A stretch of 64,000 nt of DNA from assembly GCA_017654735.1 (NCBI GenBank), contig JADPYG010000001.1:806001-870000 (forward strand). Reading direction: 5' to 3'. Made by a program: the position numbers and the translations under genes. The notes beneath the pieces were generated by a model. That model searched no databases. It saw nothing but the letters and a program-made list of their open reading frames with translations, and was not told where the DNA came from. Below are positions 58,178 through 64,000 of the stretch, one piece after another. How positions within the stretch are numbered: the stretch's first letter is position 1; each line of letters begins with the position of its first letter. The DNA is from Vishniacozyma victoriae. Taxonomy: Eukaryota; Basidiomycota; Tremellomycetes; Tremellales; Bulleribasidiaceae.

Positions 58178-58855
58178 ATGAGCAGGTCAGTAGCAGCTCA
58201 GAAACCTAGAACCACAGCTGACCCCAAGAAGACAACGTCTACCCGTTCACAATTCCCCTTCCCCGGCTCCAGTCCTTCTGGCTCCAGGTCCGGGAGCAGG
58301 ACCGTCCTCAGGCCGTGCATCGCCGTATCGCCCCAATTCATCTTCATCACAGTACTCGGAATCGCCATATGGAGGCGGGATGAGTAGCGGGGCCGGGGGC
58401 GGAGGGATGGGAGGATACAGCGGGACGACGCAGCAGATTGAAGGACAGAATGACGAACGTCTGAGTGGGCTGCTGGGTAAAGTCAAGTCGTTGAAGGACG
58501 TAAGTCAGAATGTTGGCAGTGTGTCCGACAAAGCTTTCTACGTTTTGGCCTGGGCGAGAGCTGATGGGCAGATTACAGTCGGGATAGGAAATGAGGTCCG
58601 AGATGGAAATTTGGAATTAGCAGGAATGGTGCGTCACAACTCGATCACTCCGAGGAATGCTCGAACAGGAAGCCTATGGCACTCAGCTAATCCATGCAGA
58701 ATGACTCTTTCGCTTCGACGACGAATTTCCTCGGGGGAACATTCCGCAGAATGACAAAGATGGCATCTCGACAAGGAGGGAATTGGTGTTATTTCATGGC
58801 GTTCTTACTATTGGTACTCTTCATTTTCGTGCTCCTCTGGCTTTCAAGACGTTAG
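58178..58855 (+). CDS. BET1: ER-Golgi v-SNARE Bet1
   Basis: Qc-SNARE for COPII vesicle fusion. Exons 58178-58185, 58229-58499, 58572-58628 and 58700-58855 sum to 492 nt (163 residues). The SNARE motif runs QNDERLSGLLGKVKSLKD, ITVGIGNEVRDGNLELAGM, NDSFASTTNFLGGTFRRMTK, followed by ARQGGNWCYFMAF-like basic juxtamembrane residues and one C-terminal membrane anchor (LLLVLFIFVLLW) ending LSRR. The 5' structure is the weak point: exon 1 is 8 nt (ATGAGCAG) and the acceptor (AAG at 58228, after CTGAC) was chosen to keep frame; a start at 58380 (MSSGAGGGG) is possible. Confidence 0.85.
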
Positions 58856-59030
58856 CTCTGTCGGAGTCGGGCCAGGCAGTCGCTTCTGGTCCAAAGTGCT
58901 GTATCGCATGCATAGATTATATAGGTGTCAGCCAAAGCCACGTGTTGCTCACAAAGGTGGAGGAGGGTGGAGTTGCTACAACTTTCTGCTGTCGTCTATA
59001 TACTTTGTACCTTGTTCAATACATTTCATC

Positions 59031-60384
59031 ATGCCTAAATGCACCAGAAAAGGGTGTGGTCAGGAGTTTGGTGAGGATAAAAACGAGGAAGGAAGCTGCA
59101 AATATCATCCCGGGGGACCGGTGAGTGAAATGTTCACAGTGACCGAGCCGAATAGTCAACTGACATAACAGGTATTTCATGAGGGTCTGAAGTCATGGTG
59201 TACGTCTTTCGAGACTAGTGAAGCTAATTGCTGACCTATAGCATGCTGCAGTGACACCAACAAGGTATGCAGCTGACGTACCCCTTTCATTGCCCAAGCT
59301 GACCAGCAGCCCGTCCTCGAATTCGACGCTTTCATGGCTATCCCAGTAAGTAGCTTGGTCTCTCCAATAGACTTCGCTGAATCTCTAGCCATGTACTACA
59401 GGAACCCACACAGCTGCCGCACCAGTATCAGCGGCCTCGACAACCTCGGCCAAACCATCCGAGCCAAATCACGTAACGGTAGAGAACGGTGTTGAAACCT
59501 ACTCGACTGGCGCAGCAAAGGCAGGACCATCATCAGCTGCTACCGCCCCCATCAAGATGGAAGCACCTCCTGCCGAGCCGGAAAAGGAAGAGGAAGATGA
59601 TTTGAGCATTCCTGTCGCCGATGGAGCTAGGTGTAAGCGTCGAGCTTGTGGGGCTACATGGGAAGGCGAGGATGTCTCGAGGGGTGATGGGGAGAAAGCC
59701 AAGTGCAGGTATCATCCTCTGGGTGTGAGTTTGCCGATTCTTTTATGATGTCTAGCTGATTTGTAGCCGGTCTTCCATGAAGGGTCGAAATACAATGCTT
59801 GCTGCCCAAAACGCAAAGTATTGGAATTCGACGAGTTCATGAAGATTGAAGGGTGCAAAGAAGGATCCCACCTCTTTGTTGGGGCCAAGAAAGAGGACAA
59901 AGAAGAGTTTGTCAATTGTCGAATGGATCACTATCAGACTCCAATGCAGATCCACGTCTCGGCCTTTGCAAAGGGAGCAGACAAGACCAAGTCGACTGTC
60001 GTCTTCACAGCTCAGGAGGTAAGCTGAATCACTCTCTGGAGCTCAGCTGACTAAGCAGATTAAACTTGACTTGTACCTGCCCGCAAACAAGCGAGTGAAC
60101 AAGATTGTTACCCTCTACGGCCCCATTGATCCAGCAACCAGTACTTTCCGTATCTTGGGTACCAAGGTGAGTCGCTGCAATGAGCATCTATAATTCAGGC
60201 TAATGGTCAGATCGAGATGATCCTTCAAAAGCCCGGACCAGCTTCGTGGCCGTTACTAGAGCTTCCCGCTCCCGGAAGTGAGCTACCCCCAGGGTATGCT
60301 CTCACATTCGGTGTCAGCGGAAGGACAGGGACCGTCGGCGGAAAAGAGATCGTCCTAGCAGCAGAGGAGGTCGGTAGAAGGTAG
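59031..60384 (+). CDS. CHORD and CS domain protein (Hsp90 co-chaperone family)
   Basis: Homologue of animal CHP-1/melusin and plant RAR1. Two Cys/His-rich CHORD zinc domains: the first starts MPKCTRKGCGQEFGEDKN and continues [20 protein letters not shown]; the second starts CKRRACGATWEGEDVSRGDG and continues CRYHPLGPVFHEGSKYNACC. A Pro/Ala/Ser linker lies between them. The C-terminal CS (p23-like) domain starts CRMDHYQTPMQIHVSAFAKG and runs to about EMILQKPGPASWPLLEL. Several introns, including very short exons around 59173-59330. Expected to bind Hsp90 and NLR-like or kinase clients. Confidence 0.93.
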
Positions 60385-60478
60385 AGTAGAATCAGTAGTA
60401 ATTTGCATTGCACAGTACATTTTCAAGCGCACATGGGAACGAGTCATTGATACATCAAACAATACGACACCTATCATT

Positions 60479-64000
<3,522 letters not shown>

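Overview
The window is nuclear DNA of a basidiomycete fungus, most likely a Tremellomycete close to Cryptococcus or Kwoniella. The reasons are dense genes on both strands, many introns of about 40-60 nt with GTRNGT donors and CTRAY branch points just before the acceptor, CT-rich leaders before start codons, and calmodulin and FAL1/eIF4A3 products that look almost identical to their Cryptococcus counterparts. Names rest on protein family motifs read by eye; no database search was run.

Layout. 1-6.7 kb: BPL1 (partial, -), TSR3 (+), a Uds1 coiled-coil septation protein (-), NOP12 (-). 6.7-9.0 kb: a long gene-free promoter region. 9.0-16 kb: a secreted barwin/expansin-like protein, RNase H1 with a probable mitochondrial leader, an endosulfine (IGO1-like) PP2A inhibitor, and an intronless single-pass membrane protein, all +. 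16-21 kb: class II histone deacetylase HDA1/Clr3 and linker histone H1 (-). 21-24 kb: mostly gene-free, with one possible unrecognised spliced unit. 24-40 kb: a zinc alcohol/polyol dehydrogenase, calmodulin, VMS1, FAL1, PRP9/SF3a60, AIP1, an MFS transporter, MTQ1 and NADP-glutamate dehydrogenase. 41 kb: an intron-containing tRNA-Gln(UUG). 52.5-64 kb: AP-3 beta, GCN20 (ABCF), BET1, a CHORD-CS protein, and the 3' part of an ABCC/MRP transporter that runs off the right edge.

The exceptional part is about 41.45-52.44 kb. A block of about 11 kb is bracketed by mirror-image tandem arrays. Each end has an outer array (8 units at 40-41 bp on the left, 7 units at 44-45 bp on the right, both built on GTGCGAA..AATAAGG) and, just inside it, an inner array of 5 short motifs at about 18-bp pitch. 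Between them lie only three genes: a 1909-residue SNF2-like ATPase (+), a small C2H2/SANT DNA-binding protein (+) and a 631-residue GIY-YIG nuclease with SUMO-interaction-like motifs (-). Housekeeping genes flank the block on both sides. I read it as a candidate undescribed mobile element, or a self-contained nuclease/remodeller locus, with its own iteron-like binding sites. It has no reverse transcriptase, and I recognise no DDE transposase or tyrosine recombinase in it.
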